A stretch of DNA of 56,305 nt from an uncultured Alphaproteobacteria bacterium (GCA_937891825.1 CALAHN010000098.1:1-56305), one strand, 5' to 3'; shown: positions 45,283 to 54,590, counted from the first letter of the stretch. The notes: generated by a model not told the origin, from the letters alone. Numbers and translations: made by a program.

Positions 45283-46850
45283 TCCGCGAGGCCGAGCCAG
45301 GTTTCCGTCAAGGCCGCGCCATTGCGGGCGAGATAGGCGCGGATATCGACCGGGTTGGGACCATGGTGCTCGAAATCGAAGCTCAGCCGCCAGCGGCTTG
45401 TCCCGACCACCGGACGGGCCGCGACCGGTTCCAGGATCGCGCCATTGCTGGCGGAGACCATGGCTTCGACGCCGCTGTCCCGGTCCAGACCGGCGAGCGC
45501 CGCGCCATCGAAATCGATGACCAGCTTGCCGGTTCCCGGTCTGGGCGGCTGGCCGGGCGCGCCGCCCGCGCCCTGGTAGGTCGCAGCGACGCGGGCGATG
45601 TCGCCGGCCGGCGGATCGCGGTCGGTCCAGTGCACGACGTAGTCGAAGGTCGGCGCGTCGCCAGCCGCCGGCTGCCGTTCGGGCGTCCAGTAGGCGACGA
45701 TATTGTCGAAGGTCTCGTCGCCGGTCGGCAACTCGATCAGTTGCACTGCGCCCCGGCCCCAGGCGCCTTTGGGCTCGACCCAGGCCGACGGGCGTTTATC
45801 GTAGAAGGCGCCGTCGTCCTGATAGTTCTCGAAGCTGCGGTCGCGCTGGATCAGGCCGAAGCCCTTGGGATTGTCGTCGAAGAAGCTGGAAGTCATGCCG
45901 CCCTTTGGATTGCGCAAGCCCCGCCAGATGCGTTCGCCCGCCCCGGTCGCGATCGCCAGTCCGTCGACATCGTGAATTTCGGGCCGCCAATCGCGGGCGC
46001 CTTCGCGGCGGCGCTCGGAGAACCAGTACATGCCTGTCAGCGGCGCGACGCCGAACCGTTCGACGCCAGAGCGGAAGAACAAGCTGGCCGAGACCGATGT
46101 CCGATGGCCGGTTGCAGCGTCGCCGCGGCGCAGGCCGAACCGATAGGCGCCGGTGACCGAAGGACCGTCGAGCAGGCCATAGACGGTCATGTCGTCTGCC
46201 GGATCTTCCGGCGGCGCCAGCCAGAATTCGACGAATTCCGGAAACTCCTCCGCCCGGGCGAGGCCGGTGTCGATCGCGATGCCGCGGGCGGACAGGCCAT
46301 ATTGCATGAACGGGCCGTCGGCCCGAAAGTATGAGGCGCCGAGGAACGAAACCCAGTCCGGCTGGCCGTCCGGCCGCATCACGCGGAAACCGGCGAAACC
46401 TGCGTCATCGGGGAGGGCGTGCGCCGGACTGTCGCCAGGCATCTCGAACAAGGCGTTGCGATAGAGCGCTTCCCGGGCCTCGCCGTCGGCGCAGACGAAG
46501 ATCCGAACGGGGGTTTGAAAATATCGGCCCAGGTGAAACATCTGCACGGGCGCCGATTGCGCGGCCGGGGTGAGGTTCGCGTCCATGCGATACCGGATCC
46601 GCCAGTGGGCGTCATAATCGATACGCTCGAGGATAGGGCGGTGCGCCGCCTGGGGCCTGCCATAGACTTCGCCAGCGCGGCGCCGGGCGCGCGCGGCGAG
46701 GGCGTCGAAGCTGAAAGGGACTGGCGGGCCGAATGCCGTCGATCCCAGCGCCGAGGCCAGCGCTGAGACGGGCCCGCCAGCGGCGAAAGCTCCCGCGGCG
46801 GCCGACAGGAATTGCAGGAAAGTCCGCCGCGCAACGGCATTCTGACGCAT
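45276..46850 (-). CDS. Glucan biosynthesis protein, OpgD/OpgG family (Tat-exported)
   Basis: 524-aa periplasmic osmoregulated-glucan (OPG) protein. The N-terminus has a twin-arginine signal (ARRTFLQFLSAAAG), a hallmark of OpgD rather than OpgG. Family segments: APVQMFHLGRYF, VSFLGASYFRA, QYGLSARGIAIDTG, APLTGMYWFSERRR and RSFENYQDDGAFYDKRPS-type WVEPKGAWG near the C-terminal half. It modifies or trims glucans in the periplasm. Head to head with a second family member 637 bp away; the pair may be paralogues with different glucan-chain specificity. Confidence 0.9.
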   Translation of the reverse strand: MRQNAVARRTFLQFLSAAAGAFAAGGPVSALASALGSTAFGPPVPFSFDALAARARRRAGEVYGRPQAAHRPILERIDYDAHWRIRYRMDANLTPAAQSAPVQMFHLGRYFQTPVRIFVCADGEAREALYRNALFEMPGDSPAHALPDDAGFAGFRVMRPDGQPDWVSFLGASYFRADGPFMQYGLSARGIAIDTGLARAEEFPEFVEFWLAPPEDPADDMTVYGLLDGPSVTGAYRFGLRRGDAATGHRTSVSASLFFRSGVERFGVAPLTGMYWFSERRREGARDWRPEIHDVDGLAIATGAGERIWRGLRNPKGGMTSSFFDDNPKGFGLIQRDRSFENYQDDGAFYDKRPSAWVEPKGAWGRGAVQLIELPTGDETFDNIVAYWTPERQPAAGDAPTFDYVVHWTDRDPPAGDIARVAATYQGAGGAPGQPPRPGTGKLVIDFDGAALAGLDRDSGVEAMVSASNGAILEPVAARPVVGTSRWRLSFDFEHHGPNPVDIRAYLARNGAALTETWLGLAEV

Positions 46851-46907
46851 GTTCTGGAACCCGATCTTACCTGCTGGATCAAACTGCTCTCGGCGCAGCT
46901 GATCCGG

Positions 46908-46936
46908 ATTATATTGGAAGAACGCCCTATCTGACC
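46908..46936 (-). promoter_or_regulatory. Putative promoter of the opgD-like gene
   Basis: A consensus -10 TATAAT lies at 46908-46913 (minus strand), about 58 bp before the start codon. The -35 region near 46931-46936 is poor (GGTCAG), so an activator or extended recognition may be needed. Confidence 0.4.
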
Positions 46937-47319
46937 GCAGAATTTGACGAACTGATGGCGAACCGTCGCGCCGCGCGCTTCGGCTTGCTCCTGCCAGCCG
47001 CCCAGATCGACCGCCTTAAGGCAGATCGATCCGCGATCGCCACATTGCCGCCCCATCTTGGCTGTACGAGGGCCAGCATTCTGATCCATGGCCGTCACAC
47101 GTCAGCGCTGACTTTGGGGCTGTCGTGACGCGGCGAACGTCTTGAGGGTCCGCTTCAAGCGCGATGCGGACCGGTCGGCGGAGGAAATGGAAATGATCGC
47201 AGCAATCGTGCGCGCCGCAGGCTATTCGGGCGGCGTTCCAGGCAGTTTGGCGCGTGCGCAGGCCCGCGAAACCGGCAACCATGTGGGGCGCGACATCTTG
47301 CCGACGGCGGGCGTCGGTC

Positions 47320-47339
47320 CAATCGGCTTCTGCCGATTG
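47320..47339. repeat. 8-bp inverted repeat upstream of opgG-like gene
   Basis: CAATCGGC-TTCT-GCCGATTG, a perfect 8-bp stem with a 4-nt loop, just upstream of the extended -10 element of the opgG-like gene. It could be an operator or part of a structured leader of a transcript from further upstream. Confidence 0.5.
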
Positions 47340-47363
47340 ATTACTATTGCAGCCGTCATAGGT

Positions 47364-47372
47364 TGGTATAAA
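47364..47372 (+). promoter_or_regulatory. Extended -10 element upstream of the opgG-like gene
   Basis: TGGTATAAA matches the extended -10 form TGnTATAAT and lies 115 bp before the ATG. No good -35 is present at 17 bp, consistent with extended -10 use. The long leader that follows is without a gene. Confidence 0.35.
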
Positions 47373-47487
47373 ACCCCGCTTTGGCAGACGACTAAGCCTG
47401 CCAAGATAGCTGGGGAGGGGACGACTGGGGCGAGCAAGCCTTATGCCGATCCCGTGACCGCAGCACCGGAGCGTTAGCGGCAATCCC

Positions 47488-48996
47488 ATGAATACGACGA
47501 GACGCCAGTTCTTAGGGGGGCTTGGCGCTGCCGGCTTTGCAACGCTGGCCGGCACGCTTGCGCGCGCGCAAACGCCAGGCCGCATGGCCTTCAATCCCGA
47601 CATGGTCGTTCAGATGGCGCGCGAGCTTGCCGCCAAGGCCTATAAGCCAGCGCCGGAAGTGCCGGAAGAATGGAGCAACCTGACCTTCGATCAGTACCGC
47701 GACATTCGGTTCAACGCCGAAAAGCCGCTTTGGACGGAGCCCGGCCAACGCTTCCAACTGCAATTGCTGCCATCGGGATACGGCTATCGGCGGCCCGTGC
47801 TGCTGTCGCTCGTCGAAAATGGCGAAGCGTTCCCATTGCCGTTCCGCATGGCGGACTTCCTGCTTGGACCGCTGGCGCCGCCCCTGCCGGCCATCGATGG
47901 CGTCGGCCATTCTGGTTTCCGCCTGCACACTGCCCTCAACCGCTTCGACTATGCGGATGAATTCATGGTGTTTCATGGCGCCAGTTACTTTCGCGGCATC
48001 GGGCGCGGCCAGACCTTTGGCTTGTCGGCTCGCGGGCTTGCGATCGACACGATCAAGCCGGGCCGGGAAGAGTTCCCGGATTTTCAACGCTTCTGGATCG
48101 AGACGCCGCGGCCAGGCGCCTCAACCGTGCGCATCCACGCCTTGCTGGAATCGAAAAGCATTACCGGCGCATTCCAGTTCGATGTGACGCCGGGCGAGGC
48201 GACGATCGTCGATGTGCGCTCCATGCTGTTCCCCCGGCGCGATCTCGTTGAGGCGGGCATCGCGCCGCTGACCAGCATGTTCTATTTCAACGGGATCAAC
48301 CGGCCGCGCTTCGACGACTATCGCCCAGCCGCCCACGATTCGGACGGTCTGCTGATCGCGACAGGCAGCGGCGGCCGGATCTGGCGGCCCCTGATGAACA
48401 ATCCGACCTTTGAGGTCAGTTGGTTCGCCGACGCCGACCCGCGCGGGTTCGGCCTCATGCAGCGCGCCCGCGACTGGCGCGATTACCGGGACCTGGCGCT
48501 GGCCTATCACGCGCGGCCGAGCCTCTGGATCGAGCCGCAAGGCGACTGGGGCGAGGGCAGCGTCGTTCTGGTGGAAATTCCGGTCGAGCGAGAAGACGTC
48601 GACAACATCGTCGCCTTCTGGCGGCCCAAGCAGCCGCTGAAGGCGGGCGAGAGCTACGCCTTCGACTATCGCATGCGCTGGGGCGGCGAGCCGGATGCGC
48701 CGCGCCTGCTGGCGACGGTCGAGCGGACCAGCATCGGCCCGCATCACGAAGGCGGGCGCCTGATCGTCATCGATTTCAAGCCGGCGGGTTTCGTCGCCGC
48801 GGAAGTCGAGCCCGACATCTGGGCGAGCGCCGGGGAAGTCTATTACCCGGTGGTGCAGGACAACCCGGATACGGGCGGCGTGCGGTTGTTCTTCGGGCTT
48901 CGGCCCGGCCCCGCCAAGAGCATCGAATTGGGCGCGACTTTGAAGCATTCCAGCGTTTCCGCATCGGAAACTTGGTTATATCGGTGGATTGCATGA
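47488..48996 (+). CDS. opgG: Glucan biosynthesis protein, OpgG/OpgD family (Tat-exported)
   Basis: 502-aa periplasmic glucan biosynthesis protein with a Tat signal (TTRRQFLGGLGAAGFATLAG, cleavage near ARA/Q). Family segments: YRDIRFNAEKPLW, VFHGASYFRGIG, FGLSARGLAIDT, SMFYFNGINRPRFDDYRPA and SLWIEPQGDWGEGSV. It lies directly upstream of opgH with a 4-bp overlap, the classical opgGH arrangement, so opgG is used; the Tat signal would also permit OpgD. Works with OpgH in extracytoplasmic glucan backbone processing. Confidence 0.9.
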   Translation: MNTTRRQFLGGLGAAGFATLAGTLARAQTPGRMAFNPDMVVQMARELAAKAYKPAPEVPEEWSNLTFDQYRDIRFNAEKPLWTEPGQRFQLQLLPSGYGYRRPVLLSLVENGEAFPLPFRMADFLLGPLAPPLPAIDGVGHSGFRLHTALNRFDYADEFMVFHGASYFRGIGRGQTFGLSARGLAIDTIKPGREEFPDFQRFWIETPRPGASTVRIHALLESKSITGAFQFDVTPGEATIVDVRSMLFPRRDLVEAGIAPLTSMFYFNGINRPRFDDYRPAAHDSDGLLIATGSGGRIWRPLMNNPTFEVSWFADADPRGFGLMQRARDWRDYRDLALAYHARPSLWIEPQGDWGEGSVVLVEIPVEREDVDNIVAFWRPKQPLKAGESYAFDYRMRWGGEPDAPRLLATVERTSIGPHHEGGRLIVIDFKPAGFVAAEVEPDIWASAGEVYYPVVQDNPDTGGVRLFFGLRPGPAKSIELGATLKHSSVSASETWLYRWIA

Positions 48997-50855
48997 GCGT
49001 TATGAATGACTTGCCGGCGGCGGCCCCGCTTGCGATGCCGGATCAGAATCTGCGGTCGTCGTTCCACGATCCGCTGGCGCCGTCGACGGCGGTCGCCTGG
49101 CGGATCCGGCGACGGCAATGGGCGGTGCTCGCGGCGACCTTGCTGCTGACAGCGGCGTTTGTCAGCGAAATGACCGCGATCCTCGCCGCGAACGGCCTGA
49201 CCGGCATGGAAATCGTGATGATCGTGCTGTTCGCCGCCACATTCGTCTGGCTGGCGATGACCTTGGTCAACGCTGTCATCGGCGCCGTCATTCGCATTCG
49301 CATGCGGGGCCGTTCGCCGGGCGCCTGGCCGCCTGGAGCGCCGCTGACGATCGCGCTTCTGGCGCCGACCTACAATGAAGCGCCGGATCGCGTCGTCGCC
49401 AACGCCACGGCGATGCTTTCGGCGCTGTCCGCCGCCCGCAGCCGCCATCGCTTCGATGTGTTCGTGCTGAGCGACACGCGGGACGATGCGATCGCCGACG
49501 CCGAACGGCGTGCGATCGAACGCGCACGGATGACGCTGCCCAAGGGCGCCCATGTCTACTATCGTCGCCGCGACGCCAATATCGACAAGAAGTCCGGCAA
49601 TATCCGCGAGTGGTGCGAGCGGTTTGGCGCGCGCTATGAAGCGATGGTCGTTCTCGACGCGGACAGCTTGATGAGCGCCCATGCCATTGAGCGCCTGGCG
49701 GATGAACTTGCCGCCGATCCGGGGGCTGCGCTGGTGCAGTCGGTGCCGCGGCTGATCAACACGCCGACGCTGTTCGGCCGCCTGCAACGCTTCGCGACCG
49801 CGGCCTATGGGCCGGTCCTGGCGGAAGGCATGTGTTTCTGGACGGGCGATGACGGCAATTACTGGGGCCACAACGCCATTATCCGGACCCGCGCATTCGC
49901 CGCCTGCGCCGGCCTGCCGCGCCTCCGGCATCGCGGCGCGTTCGGCGGGTCGATCCTGAGCCATGATTTCGTTGAGGCGGCCCTGCTGCGCCGGGCCGGA
50001 TGGCGCGTCCGGATCGTGCCGTCGCTGAAGGAAAGCTACGAAGAATCGCCGCCGGCGCTGATCGATGTCATTCTCCGCGACCAGCGCTGGAGCCAGGGCA
50101 ACCTTCAGCATATCGGTCTGATCGGCGCGACGGGCTTCCGGCTGATGAGCCGCTTTCACCTGTTACAGGGCATCATGTCCTATGTTCTGGCGCCGATCTG
50201 GTGTCTGTTCCTGTTGGCCGGCATTGCGGTCTGGATCCAGAATGAAGCGTCCGGCGTATATCTGACGACAAACTGGTTCCTCTACGATCCGTTCCTGCCA
50301 AGCGAGGATCCCGAACGGGCGTTCAGTCTGTTGCTGCTGACATTGTTCGTGCTCGCGGCGCCGAAATTGATCGGCCTGATCAGCACGCTCTGGATCGAGC
50401 GCGGCGCGCGGCAATGGGGCGGCGCGCTTGGCCTGACCGGCGCGGTCGCCATCGAGTTCGTGCTCTCCTCGATGGTCGCGCCGATCATGATGATCCATCA
50501 GACCAAGTCGATCTTGCGCATGATCTTCGGCATTTCGGCTGGATGGAAGCCGCAACAGCGGGAGGCGCGGCGGGTCTCCTTGTGGACATTGCTGCGCTTC
50601 CATTGGCTGGAAACGCTGATCGGGCTTGCCGCTGGCGCGTTCATCGTCGCGGGCGTCCTCTCGATCTGGCTGTTGCCGATTGCGGCGAGTTTGGCGCTTG
50701 CCGTGCCGATTTCGGCCTTGCTCAGCGCCACGACTGTCGGGTTCGTCGACCGAACCGGCATCCTGAAGACCCCGGAAGATGTCCGTCGCCCCGGGATCGT
50801 GGCGCGGGTCGCGCGCCTCAGGCCGATACTGGCGCCGAAGTCCGAAGCTGCATGA
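48993..50855 (+). CDS. opgH: Membrane glucosyltransferase OpgH
   Basis: 620-aa inner-membrane family 2 glycosyltransferase that polymerises beta-linked glucans from UDP-glucose. Two N-terminal helices (about 45-65 and 75-105), a cytoplasmic catalytic domain with APTYNEAP, DKKSGNIREW, the DADSLM motif, TGDDGNYWGHNAIIR and RDQRWSQGNLQH (QxxRW-type), then several C-terminal helices. The ATG overlaps the opgG stop. Shorter than the roughly 850-aa E. coli enzyme, mainly at the N-terminus. Codes in one operon with opgG and a secreted hydrolase-like protein. Confidence 0.93.
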   Translation: MSVMNDLPAAAPLAMPDQNLRSSFHDPLAPSTAVAWRIRRRQWAVLAATLLLTAAFVSEMTAILAANGLTGMEIVMIVLFAATFVWLAMTLVNAVIGAVIRIRMRGRSPGAWPPGAPLTIALLAPTYNEAPDRVVANATAMLSALSAARSRHRFDVFVLSDTRDDAIADAERRAIERARMTLPKGAHVYYRRRDANIDKKSGNIREWCERFGARYEAMVVLDADSLMSAHAIERLADELAADPGAALVQSVPRLINTPTLFGRLQRFATAAYGPVLAEGMCFWTGDDGNYWGHNAIIRTRAFAACAGLPRLRHRGAFGGSILSHDFVEAALLRRAGWRVRIVPSLKESYEESPPALIDVILRDQRWSQGNLQHIGLIGATGFRLMSRFHLLQGIMSYVLAPIWCLFLLAGIAVWIQNEASGVYLTTNWFLYDPFLPSEDPERAFSLLLLTLFVLAAPKLIGLISTLWIERGARQWGGALGLTGAVAIEFVLSSMVAPIMMIHQTKSILRMIFGISAGWKPQQREARRVSLWTLLRFHWLETLIGLAAGAFIVAGVLSIWLLPIAASLALAVPISALLSATTVGFVDRTGILKTPEDVRRPGIVARVARLRPILAPKSEAA

Positions 50856-51691
50856 TCGGACAGCGCGCGCCACGATCGCTCGCGTTCGCGGTCCTGCTCG
50901 CGCTGTCAGCGCTATTCGTGGGCGCTGGGACGGCGCCCGCGTGCAGCGCCGGTAGCGACTGCCTGGTCGTAGGCGGCGCATATCGCATTCGAATGCCAGA
51001 CCAGCAGCCGCCAAGCCGAAAAATCGGAGCCGTGCTGTACTTCCATGCCGATGGGCAAACAGCGAACTCCGCCATGGCCGATGCACGGCTTGTCCGTCAG
51101 GCGGCGAAGCACGGGGCGGCATTGATCGCGCTTGGGGCGCCGGACGGCGCCTGGCCCGTTCGGGCCGCGCAGCGGCCGGGTCAGGCTGACTTTGCCTATG
51201 TCGGCCAAGTGCTGGACGATGCGCTCGCTCGCTTCCCGCTCGATCGGCAGCGCGTTATGGCGGCGGGTTCCGGCTTGGGCGGCGAGATGGTTTGGCACAT
51301 CGCCTGCTCGATGCGAGATCGCTTTGCAGGCTTCGCCGCTATTGCCGGCGCATTCAAGGACCCGTTGCCGGACGACTGCCTGAAAGGCGGCCGCGAAAGC
51401 TTGCCGTATTTCTATCATGTTCACGATGCATCCGGCCGGGTCGTGCCGGCTCGGGGCGAGGGGCGCGGCAAGCCAGGCGATGCGAAAGCGGTCACGGTGG
51501 CTGTCGATGTCTGGCTCAGGCCGCTCCGGCCGACCCCGCCGCGGCTGACCTATGCGGAAGGCCCGCTTGCCTGCACGTTGTATGGGAACAGATTCGAAGT
51601 CTGCCTGGACGTGAGCGGCCAGGATATCGGTCCGAATTGGATCGGCCGAGCCTGGAAGAGCCTGGCTGAAGCAAGGGGCTGGCGGCGCTGA
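50852..51691 (+). CDS. Secreted alpha/beta-hydrolase-like protein, catalytic residues apparently lost
   Basis: 279-aa protein resembling the PHB depolymerase / LpqC-type esterase fold, exported by a signal peptide (FAVLLALSALFVGAGTAPA, cleavage near residue 31). Family layout is visible: VLYFHADGQTA, RQRVMAAGSGLGGEM at the nucleophile elbow and YFYHVHDASGRVVP at the acid position. Against the usual GLSxGG elbow the serine position is glycine (GSGLGG), and the usual Asp of HGTADxVVP is also replaced. Start overlaps the opgH stop (ATGA). It may be a pseudoenzyme or glucan-binding accessory; substitution could alternatively be a shifted active site. Confidence 0.72.
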   Translation: MIGQRAPRSLAFAVLLALSALFVGAGTAPACSAGSDCLVVGGAYRIRMPDQQPPSRKIGAVLYFHADGQTANSAMADARLVRQAAKHGAALIALGAPDGAWPVRAAQRPGQADFAYVGQVLDDALARFPLDRQRVMAAGSGLGGEMVWHIACSMRDRFAGFAAIAGAFKDPLPDDCLKGGRESLPYFYHVHDASGRVVPARGEGRGKPGDAKAVTVAVDVWLRPLRPTPPRLTYAEGPLACTLYGNRFEVCLDVSGQDIGPNWIGRAWKSLAEARGWRR

Positions 51692-51762
51692 ACCGAGAGG
51701 CGGGGTCCGGTGGCTAGTTCAGTCCAATCCGAGGCGGAATCGCCTATGACGTTAGATCAAAG

Positions 51763-51790
51763 CCGCATTTGTCGGATTCGCCAGATGCGG
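51763..51790. terminator. Hairpin between convergent opg and CHASE2 units
   Basis: CCGCAT (51763-51768) pairs with ATGCGG (51785-51790), with two further pairs after one mismatch. It sits in the 106-bp gap between the converging genes and could serve as a weak bidirectional terminator. Confidence 0.3.
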
Positions 51791-51797
51791 GGCTGAG

Positions 51798-54590
51798 CTA
51801 CGATCGTTGCGGCGGCAGCGTGATCGTGAAGCGGGCGCCTTCGCCGGGCGCGCTTGTCATTGAAATCGTGCCGCCGTGGCGCTCGACCAGGGTCCTGACG
51901 AGCGGCAAGCCCAGGCCGACGCCTTCCGCGCCGGCATGAATGGTCTGGTTGCCTTTCCAGAATGGATCGAAAGCCCGGGCTTGCTGGGCTGGCGTCATGC
52001 CGATGCCGGTGTCGGCGACGACGATCCTGTGGCCCAGGTCGGCATCGTGGTCCGCATGAATTTCGATCCGGCCGCCAGCAGGCGTGTATTTCAAGCTGTT
52101 GGTCAGAAGATTGGACAGGATGCGACGGAACGCCCGCTCATCGACCGTGCAGTCCGGCATGCCGGGCGCTGCATTAATCACGATATCGAGCTGCGCCCGG
52201 ATCGCCTGCGCTTCGAATGACGCGATGATCCGCCGGGTCAGCGTATCGAGGGCGACCGGGTGCGGCCTGAGCTCGAACTCGACGGCTTCGACCGAGGCGA
52301 CATCCAGCAAAGTGTCGACCAGGTTCAACAATTCCTGGCCGCTTTCCAGAATGTGCCCGAGATATTCCCGGTATTTCTCGTTCTCCAGCGGCCCGAACAA
52401 CTCGGTTCTAATGGCATCCGCAAAACCGACGATGGCGTTCAAGGGCGTGCGCAGCTCATGGCTGACATTGGCGAGAAAGCGGTTTTTCGCGCGGTTCGCG
52501 TCCTCGGCCGTGAGGCGCGCATCGGTCAGTTCCAGCGTCGTCTGTTTCAGCGCTGTGATATCGGTGTAGACGCCGACCATGCCGCCATCTGGCGTCGCTC
52601 GCTCACGGGCCAGAATCCAGGCGCCCGAACGGCTGATGAGTTCGCTGTCGATCTGGGGCGCGGCGGCGAGCTGCCCCATACGGGCTTTGAATTCCGCCAT
52701 CCGCCGGCCGCCGCCCGCTTCGGCCGGCGCGACGCGCGTCGCCGCGGTAATGGCTTCGTCATAGCCTTGACCGGTGAGGTCCGCGGTCGCCGCGGCGCCG
52801 ATGATGCGCGGCAAGGCTGGATTATGCAGGATGATGCGTCCTTGCGGGTCCATCAGCGCGAAGCCATCGGCCATGCTGTCCGTCGCCACGGTCAGGCGGA
52901 CGCCGGCGATGGCGGCTGCGTCTTCGGCGCGTCGAAGCTCGCTCATGTCGCGCAGGATGTGAACGCCGATCCGGTCGCCGCGATCCTGATACCAGGCGCT
53001 GACGATCTCCAGCGCTTCCTGGGCGGAATGTCCATTGGTCGTGTTCGTGAGCGCCACCGTGCGGCGCTCGGCATCGCCTTCGTTCGGCGTCCAGCTAAAA
53101 CTCGGCAACGACCGCCAGTCTCGATCCGATGCGGCGTCGGACCCTTCCATTAGCCGGTTCGCCGCAGGGTTCGTTGCGACCACGGTCCCGGTTTTGTCGG
53201 TGATGACCAGGCCTTCCGACATCAGATCGACGACACGGCCGACGAATGTGCGTTCGCGCAGCAACAACAGGCGCTGCGCAAATAGGATATGGCCAAGAAA
53301 AGATAAGCTGAGCGCCAGCATGACCAAGATGGTAAAGGTCGGATCGATCAGCGCATGCTGGATCGCGAATGCAGCGACGGAGATCGCGATCGCCGCCAGG
53401 GCTGCGGCGCCGGCGATGAAGAACGTCAGCGCCCGTTGGTTCAACAGAAATGCCAGCATGGCGGCGATCGCCGCCGCGGCGGTCAGGATGGTTTCGATCG
53501 ACGCGGCGAACTCCGGGCGATAGCCATAGGCCGTGCCAAGCAGCGCCCCGATAGTCGCAGCCTGAAGATGGTGTCCGGGCAATGTCACATCGCCCTTGGT
53601 GGTCCACTGGGTTCCGGCGGCGCTTGCCGAAAGGCCGACGACGACGATGCGTCCCTTCAGGGCTTCGGCGGGGACGCGGCCGTTCATGACGTCCTGGGCG
53701 GAATATGTCGGGAATCCGATATTCGCGAACGGTATCCATACCCGGCCAAATCGGTCGGTCGCGAACTGCTTTTCGCCGATGGCGATCGCCTTCGCAGTCC
53801 CTCTGGAGGTCGGCGTCAGGAGGAGGTTGGATGCTCCCAGATGGGCGCGAACCGCTTCCAGGGCCATACTGGGGCTGAGCTTGCCCTGATGCATGAAGGC
53901 GAGCGGCGTCCGTCTGCCGATGCCGTCCGCTTCGGCATAGATCGACGATATGCCAGAGCCGGCGGCGGCTGCTTCCAGGACTGGCAGGTTGCTCATCAGC
54001 CCAGGCAGTTCCGGCAGGCGAACGTCTGGCGACGCGCCCGCCACGACGAACCTGCTTCGCGTCGCGGCGTCGGCGGCGTTCCAGCGGCGGCTTGCAGGCG
54101 CCTGGCTCAAGATGACCGGCAGCTTGGCGAAAGCCGTAGCCAGCGCGGCATCGGTATCCGGCATGCCTTGCAGAACGCCGGCCAATGCTGGATCGAACTC
54201 GAGAATGTACTTCTCCAGCATCTGGCCGGAGAGCCGATCCGGGTCCGCGAAGACAGTGTCGAATGCCAGCGCCGACGCCTCGGCGTGCGCCGCCGCGTCA
54301 ATCAATCCGACAAGCCGGGCCCGGGGCCAGGGCCATTGTCCATAGGCGCCGATGCTGTCGTCATCGATATTGATCGCTGCGACCTCGGGCGACATTTCAA
54401 TCTCGGCGCTGGCCAGGTAGGCGTCGAACAGATCCGTCCGCAGGTTGGCGAGGACCGCTGAATCGCTCAGCCGTCCGAAAAAGAATCCGCTGATCGCGAT
54501 CAGCGCCAAAAGCACCGTCAGCATATGCGCGCCTAAGCCATGGCCGGGGCCATGGGCGCCGGCCGTAACCGAATGGGGTTGCGCGCTCAC
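51798..54590 (-). CDS. CHASE2-domain sensor histidine kinase with PAS domains
   Basis: 930-aa membrane sensor kinase. One N-terminal helix (about 23-42), an extracytoplasmic CHASE2 domain (about 45-340; INIDDDSIGAYGQWPWPR, ALAFDTVFADPD, GRIVVVGLSASAAGTQ), three or so helices (about 350-430), two PAS-like domains (about 445-560, 575-690), HisKA with His711 (VSHELRTPLNA), and HATPase_c with NLLTNSLKY, DTGIGM and GVGLGLP. Start is GTG at 54590; an ATG 66 bp later at the membrane helix is an alternative. No response regulator is encoded in the window. Third gene after the FecR and OmpA-like genes on the same strand, 93 bp downstream. Confidence 0.93.
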   Translation of the reverse strand: MSAQPHSVTAGAHGPGHGLGAHMLTVLLALIAISGFFFGRLSDSAVLANLRTDLFDAYLASAEIEMSPEVAAINIDDDSIGAYGQWPWPRARLVGLIDAAAHAEASALAFDTVFADPDRLSGQMLEKYILEFDPALAGVLQGMPDTDAALATAFAKLPVILSQAPASRRWNAADAATRSRFVVAGASPDVRLPELPGLMSNLPVLEAAAAGSGISSIYAEADGIGRRTPLAFMHQGKLSPSMALEAVRAHLGASNLLLTPTSRGTAKAIAIGEKQFATDRFGRVWIPFANIGFPTYSAQDVMNGRVPAEALKGRIVVVGLSASAAGTQWTTKGDVTLPGHHLQAATIGALLGTAYGYRPEFAASIETILTAAAAIAAMLAFLLNQRALTFFIAGAAALAAIAISVAAFAIQHALIDPTFTILVMLALSLSFLGHILFAQRLLLLRERTFVGRVVDLMSEGLVITDKTGTVVATNPAANRLMEGSDAASDRDWRSLPSFSWTPNEGDAERRTVALTNTTNGHSAQEALEIVSAWYQDRGDRIGVHILRDMSELRRAEDAAAIAGVRLTVATDSMADGFALMDPQGRIILHNPALPRIIGAAATADLTGQGYDEAITAATRVAPAEAGGGRRMAEFKARMGQLAAAPQIDSELISRSGAWILARERATPDGGMVGVYTDITALKQTTLELTDARLTAEDANRAKNRFLANVSHELRTPLNAIVGFADAIRTELFGPLENEKYREYLGHILESGQELLNLVDTLLDVASVEAVEFELRPHPVALDTLTRRIIASFEAQAIRAQLDIVINAAPGMPDCTVDERAFRRILSNLLTNSLKYTPAGGRIEIHADHDADLGHRIVVADTGIGMTPAQQARAFDPFWKGNQTIHAGAEGVGLGLPLVRTLVERHGGTISMTSAPGEGARFTITLPPQRS

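Larger units (their letters stand above)
46851..47487. other. 637-bp divergent intergenic region between two opg genes
   Basis: No supported gene. Two plus-strand frames (46733-47128 and 47142-47477) have no family resemblance and the second needs a TTG start; both are rejected. It holds promoter-like elements for both directions (see entries), a 10-bp palindrome GCCTTAAGGC at 47013-47022 flanked by two copies of CAGATCGA (47003-47010, 47023-47030), and a hairpin at 47320-47339. It is unusually long for this tightly packed window and could contain a regulatory RNA or a long 5' leader. Confidence 0.55.

Noticed and set aside
46733-47128. Possible plus-strand gene at the opgD/opgG gap
   Set aside because: First part overlaps the Tat signal region of opgD antisense and the rest has no ribosome site or family match.
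47142-47477. 111-codon plus-strand frame upstream of opgG
   Set aside because: Needs a TTG start, shows mixed composition without domain signals, and contains the promoter-like elements.
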